A DNA stretch of 58,245 nt from Azotobacter beijerinckii (GTDB lineage: Bacteria > Pseudomonadota > Gammaproteobacteria > Pseudomonadales > Pseudomonadaceae), in the NCBI RefSeq assembly GCF_900110885.1, contig NZ_FOFJ01000026.1, positions 1 through 58,245 of the forward strand, in the 5' to 3' direction. Shown here in pieces: positions 57,865 to 58,245 of the stretch (position 1 is its first letter; each line of letters starts with the position of its first letter). The notes under the pieces are model-generated. The model ran no database searches. It was not told where the DNA came from and worked only from the letters and a program-made list of their open reading frames with translations. Both the position numbers and the translations under genes were made by a program.

Positions 57865-58245
<381 letters not shown>

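Overview
The window is high-GC chromosomal DNA of a pseudomonad-type gammaproteobacterium, most likely Pseudomonas or Azotobacter. The evidence is the gene pairings alkB-like/small basic protein/rapA and smc-zipA-ligA, a ccmABCDEFGHI operon, a long (783 aa) LigA, lsfA-ssuEADCB, tandem tRNA-Glu/tRNA-Ala genes, and the REP-like hairpins found in many pseudomonad genomes. No tool was run: every call comes from reading motifs and protein families.

Layout. (1) 1-3.5 kb: accessory DNA with the start of an IS630-type transposase, the 3' half of an alcohol dehydrogenase, a carboxymuconolactone-decarboxylase-family protein, an SDR and a convergent LysR regulator. (2) 3.7-7.9 kb: an IclR regulator divergent from an orphan tricarboxylate-type (Bug) binding protein and an FAD oxidoreductase, with IclR-like palindromes in both gaps. 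(3) 7.9-21.7 kb: housekeeping block (AlkB-like, rapA, ligA, zipA, smc, moaA, a voltage-gated-type K+ channel with a zinc ribbon, a lipoprotein). (4) 21.7-30.4 kb: the complete cytochrome c maturation operon ccmA-I, then an isolated FleN/MinD-like ATPase and periplasmic Cu,Zn superoxide dismutase. (5) 30.5-31.1 kb: a Glu-Ala-Glu-Ala tRNA operon with a consensus promoter and intrinsic terminator.

(6) 31.1-57.8 kb: an extended organosulfur region. It holds lsfA-ssuEADCB, divergent sbp, a 2-hydroxyacid dehydrogenase, a second sulfonate/taurine-type ABC system with two paralogous binding proteins, an SDR and a TauD-like dioxygenase, a secreted repeat protein, a four-domain rhodanese with a 3-mercaptopropionate-dioxygenase-like thiol dioxygenase and divergent LysR, and finally a DszC/SfnC-like flavin monooxygenase with a third ABC system. 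Together these genes would import sulfate, sulfonates and other organosulfur compounds, cleave C-S bonds with flavin- or 2-oxoglutarate-dependent oxygenases, and process thiols. (7) A visibly AT-richer island at 48.8-53.3 kb splits this region. It carries a large SIR2-domain protein of the anti-phage type, interrupted by a single in-frame amber codon, and an XRE regulator whose operator-like 13-mer recurs upstream of the SIR2 gene. The window ends in the C-terminal part of enolase.

The most notable items are the amber-split SIR2 gene and its possible XRE control, the FleN homologue without flagellar neighbours, the secreted 49-residue repeat protein, the IclR-like operators, and a REP element that supplies the stop codon of an ABC ATPase gene.
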